Source of the DNA: JAXDLW01 sp046262515
GTDB lineage: Bacteria > Chloroflexota > Dormibacteria > DASZGP01
DNA length: 8,539 nt
Direction: 5' to 3'
NCBI GenBank assembly: GCA_046262515.1
Contig: JBHEMP010000071.1
Span: 1 to 8,539 of the forward strand
Shown: piece by piece, positions 1 to 6,670 of the stretch
Layout of the letters: every line of letters begins with the position of its first letter
How positions within the stretch are numbered: the stretch's first letter is position 1
Notes under the pieces: model-generated
Told to the model about the DNA's origin: nothing
Database searches by the model: none
Seen by the model: the letters and a program-made list of their open reading frames with translations, nothing else
Position numbers and translations under genes: made by a program

Positions 1-104
1 CGCTGCGCGCAGAGGTCGGAGGCCACCTCGCGCAGGTGCGACCAGGTGGCCATCTCGGCGGGAAGGAGGTCGCGCATACCCGCGACGGAACGGACCGGAG
101 GCAC
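1..104 (-). CDS. hisS: Histidyl-tRNA synthetase, N-terminal fragment (runs off the window edge)
   Basis: Only the first 34 codons are present; the gene continues past position 1. The translation from the GTG at 102-104 contains VAGMRDLLPAEMATW, which matches the conserved opening of class II histidyl-tRNA synthetases (consensus near RGxxDLLP, followed by an amphipathic helix). HisRS charges tRNA-His in the cytoplasm using ATP. The frame is closed upstream by the TGA at 126-128, which is also the stop of the Nudix gene. GTG at 104 is the first possible start and places the GMRDLLP motif 8 residues from the N terminus, as in known HisRS proteins; the next candidate, ATG at 75-77, would cut into the motif. 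No clear Shine-Dalgarno precedes it. It lies 21 bp after the Nudix stop, so co-transcription is likely. A rel-hisS neighbourhood is common in bacteria. The catalytic motifs are outside the window, so the call rests on the N-terminal signature plus context. Confidence 0.85.
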   Translation of the reverse strand, partial: MPPVRSVAGMRDLLPAEMATWSHLREVASDLCAQ

Positions 105-125
105 CCCCGGATTGTATTCGGGAAC

Positions 126-599
126 TCAGCCCTTGATGGCCAGGACCTTTGGCGGCACACCATCCCGCAGGAGGTCTCGGAGCAGCCCGGCCAGTCCGCG
201 CGGGTAGATGGCCGCCGTGGATTGCTCCATCTCACCCATGGACCACCACCTGTGGCCCAGGTACGCCGCCGCCTCAAATTCGTCCAAGCGGCTGGTGTCG
301 ACATCGGTGGCCTCGGTGCGGGCGAGGAAGAAGCTCTCGAGCTGGTGGTAGAGGTCGGGGCCCGAGCGGAAGAAGTGGTCGCCGCGCCAGACTGGCCCCT
401 CCACGGAGGCGACCACGATGCCGGTCTCCTCGCGGAGTTCCCGGATCGCCGCCTCGCGGGACTTTTCCCCGGCTTCCAGGCCGCCGCCCGGGGTCGTCCA
501 GGAGCTGGTGCCGGCCTTCTTCGTGGCCCAGTTGAACAGCAGCACGCGGTTGTCGGGGTCGAGCACGACCACCCGGGCGGCGTAACGGCGAACGGCCAT
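126..599 (-). CDS. Nudix hydrolase, substrate unknown
   Basis: A 157-residue protein with one complete Nudix domain. The Nudix box GX5EX7REUXEEXGU is intact at residues 39-61: G39, E45, R53-E54, E57-E58, G60. The glutamates bind the metal needed to hydrolyse nucleoside-diphosphate-X substrates. The N terminus (RYAARVVVLDPDNRVLLF) and the later GHRWWSMGEM segment near residues 115-124 resemble a family of small Nudix proteins common in high-GC bacteria whose substrates are mostly unassigned. There is no signal peptide or membrane segment, so it is cytoplasmic. The ATG start (597-599) lies 15 bp after the rel stop, with no visible Shine-Dalgarno, suggesting translation coupled to rel. The stop is 21 bp before hisS. 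Its place between a (p)ppGpp synthetase/hydrolase and a tRNA synthetase suggests, without proof, a role in nucleotide or alarmone clean-up. The domain call is firm; the substrate is not known. Confidence 0.92.
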   Translation of the reverse strand: MAVRRYAARVVVLDPDNRVLLFNWATKKAGTSSWTTPGGGLEAGEKSREAAIRELREETGIVVASVEGPVWRGDHFFRSGPDLYHQLESFFLARTEATDVDTSRLDEFEAAAYLGHRWWSMGEMEQSTAAIYPRGLAGLLRDLLRDGVPPKVLAIKG

Positions 600-614
600 C
601 AGGCGAGGCCCGGT

Positions 615-2744
615 TCAGTTGTCGCGGGCGACGGTGTGGACATCCTTGACCTGCTCGATCTTGACCAGGAGCCGGGACAGGTCGGTCAGGGAGGCCACCT
701 CGACGCCGGCGCTGATCACCGCAGTCTTGTCGTCGTAGACCTGGACCTCCACGCCCGTCAGGTTGGTGTTCTGCTCGGCGATGACGGTCGCGATATCCCG
801 CAGCAGGCCGGTCCGATCCCAGGCCTCGATCTTGAGCGACACAGGGAACATCTCACGGGCGCCACGGTCCCACTGCACCTCGACGATGCGCTCGGGGTAC
901 TGGGCGTTGCGAATGTTGACGCAGTCGGCGCGGTGGACGCTGACCCCCTTGCCGCGGGTTATGTAGCCGGAGATGGTGTCGCCGGCCACGGGCTTGCAGC
1001 ACTGGGCCAGGGACGAGAGCAGGTTCCGCGTGCCCTGGACGTGCACGTTGCCGGTCATGGATTCCTTGGGCGTCGTGGGAAGCTGTGACAGCGGCGTCTC
1101 GGTCGAGGGCTGCCGGCTGACCAGCTTCAGGAGTACGGACTGCGGGCTCAGGTCCCCGTACCCGATGGCGGCGTAGAAGTCGCCGAGGTCGTGGTACTGG
1201 AAATCACGGGCCACTGCCTTGAGCAGGACCTCGTCGATCGCGCCCAGCGAGCGCTGCTCCAGCCGGCGTAGCTCCTTGTCCAGGAGCTCGCGGCCGCGAA
1301 CCACGTTCTCCTCGCGCCGCTCGCGCTTGAACCACTGCCGGATCTTCTCGCGGGCGGAGGAACTCTTGGCGAAGTTCAGCCAGTCACGGCTCGGGCCGTG
1401 GGCGCTCTTGGTCGTCAGGACCTCGACGATGTCCCCGTTGGCCAGCGGGGTTTCGAGGCTGACCATCCGACCGTTGACCTTGGCGCCGATGCAGTGGTGG
1501 CCGACCTCGGTGTGGACGCGGTACGCGAAGTCGATCGGCGTGGAGCCCGCGGGGAGACTGCGCACGTCGCCCTTGGGCGTGAAAACGAAGACCTCCTCCT
1601 GGAAGATGTCGACCTTGATCTGGTCGACGAACTGCTCGGCATCGAGCATCTCCTTTTGCCACTCCATGAGCAGGCGCAGCCAGCCGAACTTTTCGTCCAT
1701 CCGGTTGTCCCGCTTGCCCCCCTCCTTGTAGTGCCAGTGCGCGGCGACCCCGACCTCGGCGGTCTCGTGCATCTCGTAGGTGCGCACCTGGATCTCCATA
1801 GGCTCGCCGGAGTGTGAGACCACGGTGGTGTGGAGGGACTGGTACCCGTTCGACTTCGGCATCGCGATGTAGTCCTTGAAGCGTCCCGGCATCGGCTTCC
1901 ACAGCGAGTGGATAACCCCCAGCACGCCATAGCAGTCCTTCATAGAGGCCACTGCGACCCTGATCGCTATCAGGTCATAGATGTCGTCGAAGGACTTGCC
2001 CGTGGCCTCGAGCTTGCGATGAATGGAGTAGACGTGCTTGGGGCGTCCGCTGATCTCTGCCTTTATTTCCATGCGCTCGAGTTCGCGTCCCAGGATCTCG
2101 GTCACCTCGGCAACGAACGCCTCGCGCTCCTTGCGCTTGACCTTGATCTGTCCCGTGACGGCCTGGTACTGCGCGGGCTCCAGCTCCGAGAATGCGAGGT
2201 CCTCCAGTTCCCATTTCAGCTGCCACATCCCGAGGCGATGCGCCAGGGGCGCGAAGATGTCCATCGTCTCGCGGGCCATGCGAAGGCGGCGGGCCTCGGG
2301 GAGGGCGGAGACCGTGCGCATGTTGTGCAGGCGGTCGGCCAGTTTCACGATGACCACGCGGATATCCTCCGCCATGGCGACCAGCATTTTGCGGATGTTC
2401 TCCGCCTCGGCCTTCTCGGCGGAGGCCATCGAAATCTTGTCCAGCTTGGTCACGCCCGCGACCAGCTTGGCGATTTCCGGCCCGAAGTCGCGCTTCAGGT
2501 CGTCCGGGGTTACGTACGTGTCCTCCACGACGTCGTGCAGGATGGCGGTGGCCAGGGTCTCGGCGTCGAGCCGCAACCCGACGAGGATGTCCGCGACCTC
2601 CAGCGGGTGCTGGATGTACTTTTCTCCGGAGAGGCGGTTCTGGTCGAAGTGGGCCTTCGACGCGGTTTCATACGCCCGGGTCAGGAGCGCAACGTCGCCC
2701 TCATCCAGGTAATCCGCCCTGCGCAGCAGGTCATCAAAGGTCAC
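615..2744 (-). CDS. rel: Bifunctional (p)ppGpp synthetase/hydrolase, RelA/SpoT (Rel) family
   Basis: A full-length 709-residue long RSH protein that makes (p)ppGpp from ATP and GTP/GDP on starved ribosomes and hydrolyses it otherwise. Domains in order: HD hydrolase about 27-170 (H46 in HPLEV, H70-D71 in HDVVEDT, D137 in ADRLHNMR); synthetase about 232-345 (D257 in YDLIAIR, E317 in EIQVRT); TGS about 383-445 (VFVFTPKGD onward); a helical region; a conserved-cysteine/zinc-finger segment about 575-610 (C582-C583, H604, C608); and a C-terminal ACT domain about 633-709. The synthetase loop reads RFKD at 288-291, the RxKD form found in bifunctional Rel/SpoT rather than the ExDD form of synthetase-only RelA. 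Together with the intact HD residues, this predicts both activities. The start is GTG at 2742-2744; an in-frame TGA 18 nt upstream excludes a longer product, and no other good start precedes the HD domain. Strong Shine-Dalgarno bases lie unusually far upstream (see the leader feature). The Nudix gene follows after 15 bp. Confidence 0.96.
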   Translation of the reverse strand: MTFDDLLRRADYLDEGDVALLTRAYETASKAHFDQNRLSGEKYIQHPLEVADILVGLRLDAETLATAILHDVVEDTYVTPDDLKRDFGPEIAKLVAGVTKLDKISMASAEKAEAENIRKMLVAMAEDIRVVIVKLADRLHNMRTVSALPEARRLRMARETMDIFAPLAHRLGMWQLKWELEDLAFSELEPAQYQAVTGQIKVKRKEREAFVAEVTEILGRELERMEIKAEISGRPKHVYSIHRKLEATGKSFDDIYDLIAIRVAVASMKDCYGVLGVIHSLWKPMPGRFKDYIAMPKSNGYQSLHTTVVSHSGEPMEIQVRTYEMHETAEVGVAAHWHYKEGGKRDNRMDEKFGWLRLLMEWQKEMLDAEQFVDQIKVDIFQEEVFVFTPKGDVRSLPAGSTPIDFAYRVHTEVGHHCIGAKVNGRMVSLETPLANGDIVEVLTTKSAHGPSRDWLNFAKSSSAREKIRQWFKRERREENVVRGRELLDKELRRLEQRSLGAIDEVLLKAVARDFQYHDLGDFYAAIGYGDLSPQSVLLKLVSRQPSTETPLSQLPTTPKESMTGNVHVQGTRNLLSSLAQCCKPVAGDTISGYITRGKGVSVHRADCVNIRNAQYPERIVEVQWDRGAREMFPVSLKIEAWDRTGLLRDIATVIAEQNTNLTGVEVQVYDDKTAVISAGVEVASLTDLSRLLVKIEQVKDVHTVARDN

Positions 2745-2770
2745 TTCGCAATTATCGGCACCTCACCTCC
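2741..2770 (-). promoter_or_regulatory. Strong Shine-Dalgarno with possible 6-codon leader ORF overlapping the rel start
   Basis: On the minus strand the proS-rel gap contains GGAGGTGAG at 2770-2762, the best Shine-Dalgarno match at any gene junction here. It is about 16 nt from the rel GTG, beyond the usual spacing. Immediately after it is GTG CCG ATA ATT GCG AAG TGA (2761-2741), a possible leader peptide MPIIAK. Its TGA overlaps the rel GTG in a GTGA arrangement, the same geometry as the cdsA/dxr junction. What I see is the motif, spacing and overlap. That this short frame is translated and couples or gates rel translation is inference. The alternative is that the ribosome binds here and initiates directly at rel with long spacing. 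Confidence 0.4.
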
Positions 2771-2790
2771 GCGGGGGGCGCCGGGGGCCG

Positions 2791-4281
2791 TCAGTAGGCC
2801 CGGGCCCAGTAGACGCTCGACTCGCCGGGCCCACCGCAGGCAGCACAGTCCGCCGCGGGCGCCTCGCCAGTCAGCACACGTATGGTCGCGCCGGGCGTCA
2901 CGTCCTTGACATCCGCCTCGCACTCGGCCCTTCCACACCAGGTACCGTGAGCCAGCGAGTTCCGCGAATCGGCAAACGCCGCCACCAGTTCGTCGCGCGT
3001 TGCGACCTGCACCGTGTAGGACTCACGCATGCGCAGGGCGCGCGCGAACAGCCGCGCCTGGAATTCGGTCAACAGAGAGGCGACTCGATCGGCTATCCCA
3101 TCCATAGGGAGCTGGGTCTTTTCGCGTTCGATGCGGTCGACGACGACCACGCTGCCCGCCTCGATATCCCGGGGCCCGAGCTCGATGCGCAGCGGCACGC
3201 CGCGAAGTTCCCAGTCATTGAACTTGAAGCCGGGCTTCTCGTCGCGGTCGTCCACGTGCACCCGGGCCACCGGCTGGAGCAGGTCGCGCAGCTTGCCGAC
3301 CGTGTGCATGACGGCCTCTCGCTGCTCGTCGCCCCGGTAGATGGGCACGATCACGACCTGTATGGGGGCGACGCGGGGCGGCATGATCAGGCCCGATTCG
3401 TCACCGTGGCACATGATCAACCCGCCGATGACCCGCGTGGAGAGCCCCCAGCTCGTGGTGTAGGGAAACTTGCGCTGGTTGTCCCGGTCGGCGAAGGCAA
3501 TCTCGTATGTGCGCGTGAAATTCTGTCCCAGGTGATGGCTGGTCCCGGCCTGCAGGGCCTTGCCGTCGGACATCAGGGCTTCGATCGCCCTGGTGTATGT
3601 GGCTCCCGGGAAGGTTTCCGCCGGCGATTTCCTACCCATGAGCACCGGCATCGCGAGCCAGTCTTCAGCCAGGACGCGGTAGCACTCGAGCATGCGGTCC
3701 ACCTCCTCGGCGGCCTCGTCCTCGGTGACGTGGAAGGTATGACCCTCCTGCCACAGGAATTCCGATGTACGCAGGAAAAGACGGGTCCGCATCTCCCAGC
3801 GCATCACGTTGGCCCACTGGTTGATCAGCACCGGCAGGTCGCGGTAGCTGCGAATCCACTTTTTGTAGAGGGTCCCGATGATGACCTCTGAGGTCGGCCT
3901 GATGGCAAGCCGCTCCTCAAGCTTCTGGGTCCCGCCGTGGGTCACCCAGGCCACCTCCGGAGCGAACCCCTCGACGTGTTCCGCCTCCTTCATCAGGAGG
4001 GACTCCGGGATCAGCAGCGGGAAGTACATGTTGCTGTGGCCCGTGTCCTTGATCATTTTGTCGAGGGCGTCGCGGATGTTCTCCCAGAGGGACCAGCCGT
4101 AGGGGCGGATGACCATGCAACCGCGAACCGGCGTGTAGTCGGCAAGCTCCGCCTTACGGACCACGTCGTTGTACCAGCCGGGGAAGTCCTCGGACTTCCT
4201 GCGGATGAACTCAACGTACTCGGGTTCCCGCTCCGGTAAATCGGCTTCTGTGGGCGCGCGGTGCTGGTCGGTCACGGCCAA
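2791..4281 (-). CDS. proS: Prolyl-tRNA synthetase, archaeal/eukaryote-like type with C-terminal zinc-binding domain
   Basis: A 496-residue class II synthetase that activates proline with ATP and charges tRNA-Pro in the cytoplasm. Visible motifs: RPTSE at 128-132; motif 2 around 161-181 (RWEMRTRLFLRTSEFLWQEG); GTSHHLGQNF at 246-255; motif 3 around 286-302 (GGLIMCHGDESGLIMPP). The anticodon-binding domain covers about 305-410. The C-terminal domain has four cysteines (C449, C454, C479, C482) fit for zinc, and the protein ends in tyrosine, a hallmark of this ProRS class (known from Thermus thermophilus and archaea). The insertion (INS) editing domain of about 180 residues found between motifs 2 and 3 in typical bacterial ProRS is absent, which explains the shorter length. 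The start is uncertain: TTG at 4279-4281 is used here; a GTG two codons later (4273-4275) is equally possible, and neither has a Shine-Dalgarno. It lies 34 bp after ispG and 46 bp before rel. Confidence 0.96.
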   Translation of the reverse strand: MAVTDQHRAPTEADLPEREPEYVEFIRRKSEDFPGWYNDVVRKAELADYTPVRGCMVIRPYGWSLWENIRDALDKMIKDTGHSNMYFPLLIPESLLMKEAEHVEGFAPEVAWVTHGGTQKLEERLAIRPTSEVIIGTLYKKWIRSYRDLPVLINQWANVMRWEMRTRLFLRTSEFLWQEGHTFHVTEDEAAEEVDRMLECYRVLAEDWLAMPVLMGRKSPAETFPGATYTRAIEALMSDGKALQAGTSHHLGQNFTRTYEIAFADRDNQRKFPYTTSWGLSTRVIGGLIMCHGDESGLIMPPRVAPIQVVIVPIYRGDEQREAVMHTVGKLRDLLQPVARVHVDDRDEKPGFKFNDWELRGVPLRIELGPRDIEAGSVVVVDRIEREKTQLPMDGIADRVASLLTEFQARLFARALRMRESYTVQVATRDELVAAFADSRNSLAHGTWCGRAECEADVKDVTPGATIRVLTGEAPAADCAACGGPGESSVYWARAY

Positions 4282-4315
4282 ATTAGCTTAGCGGCTGCCC
4301 GGAGGGCGTGGGAGG

Positions 4316-5584
4316 TTAGGCGGGCACCCCGGCCGCGTCCTCGGCGGCGATCTGCTCCAGTTCCCGGATGATGGCGGGCAGCAACTCGGCTTCGTCCATG
4401 CTGCGGACGACCTGGCCGTGCTTGTAGAGGATGCCTCGCCCCTTGCCGCCAGCGATGCCGATGTCGGCGTGCGCACCCTCCCCCGGGCCGTTCACGACGC
4501 AGCCCATCACCGAGACGGTGATCGAGCGCTTGATCTTCGCCATGTAGGGCTCGATCTCCTTGGTCAGCTTGAAGAGGTCGATCTCCAGCCGTCCGCATGT
4601 TGGGCAGGCGACGAGGTTGGGCCCGATCGGATGCGCCGACAGCGACTTGATGATCTCCTTGCCGGTGAGGATCTCGTCCACCGGGTCGGCGGTGAGGCTG
4701 ACCCGGATGGTGTCGCCGATACCCTCGCCGAGCAGGGTGCCAAGGGCGACTGCGCTCTTGACAGTGCCGGCCGGCGGCGGTCCTGCCTCGGTCAGACCGA
4801 GGTGCAGCGGGTAGGGGTTGCCCAGCGCCGCGAACTTCCGGTAGGCCAGCAGGGTCGTCGGGACGTCGGAAGCCTTGAGGCTGACCTTGATCATGCCCAT
4901 CCCGAAGTCGTTGGCCTCGAGGATGCGGATATGACCCTGCGCCGCGCGCACCATCCGCTCCGCGGTCTCCTCGGGTGGGCGTGGGGGAGCCGACTCGATC
5001 TCGACCAGGTCGTCGATGCCGTCCTCGCCCTCGGGGATGTTGAACTCCCCCTTGCCGCGTTCGACCGCCTCCCGCCCGCCATACCCGGCGCCGGTCATCT
5101 CGTCGGGTGGGAGGGAGCCGGCGTTGACGCCGATTCTGATGCTGATCCCCCGCTCCTTTGCGGCCCGCACGACCTCGACGATCTTGTCCCGGTCGCGGAT
5201 GTTCCCGGGGTTCAGGCGCAGACCATGCACGCCGGCCTCCAGGGCCATCAGCGCGAGGCGGTGATCGAAGTGAATGTCCGCGATGATCGGTAGGCGGGTG
5301 CGCTTGACAATGTCGATCAGCGCCGTGCCGGCCTCGCGGTTGTTGCAGGTGATCCTGACCACGTCGCCACCGGCGTCGGCCATCCGCGCCACCTGGTCCA
5401 CGGTGCCGTCCACGTCGCGGGTGTCGGTCTTGGTCATCGACTGCACCGAGATCGGTGCCGCGCCGCCGATGATCACGTCACCAACGCGGACGGGGGCGGT
5501 CTTGCGCCGCGGAACGAGGCCCGTGATGGCCATCACCTCGCCGCTCAGGTGGCCGTCCTGCACGACCGGGAGTTGCTCACCCAT
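4316..5584 (-). CDS. ispG: 4-hydroxy-3-methylbut-2-en-1-yl diphosphate synthase (IspG/GcpE)
   Basis: Converts 2-C-methyl-D-erythritol 2,4-cyclodiphosphate to HMBPP, the penultimate MEP-pathway step, in the cytoplasm with a [4Fe-4S] cluster and a reductant such as ferredoxin or flavodoxin. The 422-residue product has the N-terminal TIM barrel (GGAAPISVQSMTKTDTRD, ADIHFDHRLA, LRLNPGNI, RIGVNAGSL) and the C-terminal cluster domain. C327 and C330 (ACPTCGR) and C362 plus E369 (GCVVNGPGE) match the three cysteines and glutamate that ligate the cluster in the family, with the same spacing as in E. coli. Residues about 159-208 carry an extra, charged, Gly/Pro-rich stretch that makes the segment about 38 residues longer than I recall for usual bacterial IspG. 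Start: ATG at 5582-5584 gives the full frame, 15 bp after rseP; the internal ATG at 5531-5533 (405 residues) puts the start about 8 residues before RRKT, closer to known homologues. I cannot decide between them. Confidence 0.96.
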   Translation of the reverse strand: MGEQLPVVQDGHLSGEVMAITGLVPRRKTAPVRVGDVIIGGAAPISVQSMTKTDTRDVDGTVDQVARMADAGGDVVRITCNNREAGTALIDIVKRTRLPIIADIHFDHRLALMALEAGVHGLRLNPGNIRDRDKIVEVVRAAKERGISIRIGVNAGSLPPDEMTGAGYGGREAVERGKGEFNIPEGEDGIDDLVEIESAPPRPPEETAERMVRAAQGHIRILEANDFGMGMIKVSLKASDVPTTLLAYRKFAALGNPYPLHLGLTEAGPPPAGTVKSAVALGTLLGEGIGDTIRVSLTADPVDEILTGKEIIKSLSAHPIGPNLVACPTCGRLEIDLFKLTKEIEPYMAKIKRSITVSVMGCVVNGPGEGAHADIGIAGGKGRGILYKHGQVVRSMDEAELLPAIIRELEQIAAEDAAGVPA

Positions 5585-5599
5585 GTCAGTGGTTACGCA

Positions 5600-6664
5600 C
5601 TAGCCGGAGCACTGGTTCAGCAGCTTGTCGAAGGGGATGCCGAGGCGGATGAGGTCGTTGTAACTGATGAATACGACGAACGCCAGCAGGACCAGAAGGC
5701 CGATGTAGTGGACACGTTGCTCCTTGGCGGGATCGACCGGTTTGCGACGGACCCCCTCGATCGCCAGGAAGGCCAGCCGGCCGCCGTCCAGCGCGGGCAG
5801 GGGCAGCAGGTTGAGGATACCGAGGTTCACCGACAGGAAGGCCATGAACTGGAGCAGCGAGATCCAGCCTGCCTGCGCCGCCGCGGCGGTGGCGCGAACG
5901 ATGCCCACGGGGCCCGAGGGCCCACAGGCACCCCCGAGGCCACCGGGGACGTGGCCCGTGAAGATGGTCACGAAGCCACCGAGCGTGGCCGTGATGGCCT
6001 CGCGGTCCGCGACGACCGAATCACCCAACGCGCCGGGCACGTCGTAGCCCCCGCCGGTCGTACCCACGCCGATCCGGTACACACCGCCATGGCCCTGGGG
6101 CGTGATGGTTTTCTCCACGCTGGAGCCGTCCGCAGGATCGCGATATCGCACCGAAACAGGGTGCCCTCCGCTCCCCCGGATCACCCGGCGAAGGTCATTG
6201 GCGCTCTCGACGCCGCGTCCGTTGAGGGCGGTGACCTGCGCGTTGAGGGGAACCCCCGCAGCCGCCGCCGGGCTATGGTCCTGCAGGGAAACCACGGTCA
6301 GCGGGCCCCCCATCATCGAGAGGTTGGCGATGAGGAAGATCGGGATGGGGAGCAGGAGGTTGGTCAGGGAGCCGGCCGCAATGATGCTGAGGCGTCTCCA
6401 GACGGGTTTGCGGTTGAAGCTCCGCGGCCCCTCATCCCCGTCGTCCATGCCGGCCAGCCGAACGTAGCCGCCGAGGGGCAGGCTGCGAACCGCGTACCTG
6501 GTCTCGCCACGCCCAAACTTGACCAGGGGCTGACCAAACCCGACGTTGAATTCCAGGACCTTGACGCCATTGAGCTTCGCCACGAGGAAGTGCCCGAACT
6601 CGTGCAGCGTGACCAGGACGCCGAAGACCAGGGCCACGGCGAGCGCGACCAGGAGTGGGTTCAC
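5600..6664 (-). CDS. rseP: Site-2 intramembrane zinc metalloprotease, RseP family (M50)
   Basis: A 354-residue polytopic membrane protease. TM1 (about 4-26) carries the zinc motif HEFGH at 21-25. A second hydrophobic segment (about 94-118) contains AGSLTN. A single PDZ-like domain lies at about 120-190 (SPAAAAGVPLNAQVTALNGR). TM3 (about 268-288) runs into LNLLPLPALDGGRL at 284-297, the second active-site motif with D293. The last TM is about 319-340. RseP-type enzymes cut within the membrane, typically clipping anti-sigma factors or leftover signal peptides; the substrate here is unknown. The GTG start (6662-6664) lies 6 bp after the dxr stop and puts HExxH at the usual distance from the N terminus. 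No Shine-Dalgarno is visible, so translation may be coupled to dxr. Oddity: the family motif AGPxxN reads AGSLTN, with Ser for Pro but the Asn (N102) kept. The dxr-rseP-ispG order is widely conserved and supports the call. Confidence 0.95.
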   Translation of the reverse strand: MNPLLVALAVALVFGVLVTLHEFGHFLVAKLNGVKVLEFNVGFGQPLVKFGRGETRYAVRSLPLGGYVRLAGMDDGDEGPRSFNRKPVWRRLSIIAAGSLTNLLLPIPIFLIANLSMMGGPLTVVSLQDHSPAAAAGVPLNAQVTALNGRGVESANDLRRVIRGSGGHPVSVRYRDPADGSSVEKTITPQGHGGVYRIGVGTTGGGYDVPGALGDSVVADREAITATLGGFVTIFTGHVPGGLGGACGPSGPVGIVRATAAAAQAGWISLLQFMAFLSVNLGILNLLPLPALDGGRLAFLAIEGVRRKPVDPAKEQRVHYIGLLVLLAFVVFISYNDLIRLGIPFDKLLNQCSG

Positions 6665-6670
6665 AGGTTG

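Noticed and set aside
36..1088. 350-codon plus-strand open frame opposite the Nudix gene and the 3' end of rel
   Set aside because: Spans two well-supported genes on the other strand and has shadow-type composition with no recognisable motif.
2781..2810. Small inverted repeat around the proS stop (GGGCC-TACTGAC-GGCCC on the minus strand) as a terminator
   Set aside because: The stem is only 5 bp, includes coding bases, and no T-run follows. GC-rich DNA yields such repeats by chance.
1830..2909. 359-codon plus-strand open frame opposite rel
   Set aside because: Shadow of the rel reading frame in GC-rich DNA; low-complexity composition, no domain, and it crosses the proS-rel junction antisense.
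2741..2938. 65-codon minus-strand frame overlapping the proS 3' end as a small gene
   Set aside because: Its first part overlaps the conserved zinc-binding end of ProRS in another frame and resembles nothing; only its last six codons, preceded by a Shine-Dalgarno, are considered as a leader ORF.
4276..4295. TAAGCT/TAATTT bases just before proS as a -10 promoter element
   Set aside because: There is no -35-like hexamer at a suitable distance and the gap is 34 bp; too weak to annotate.
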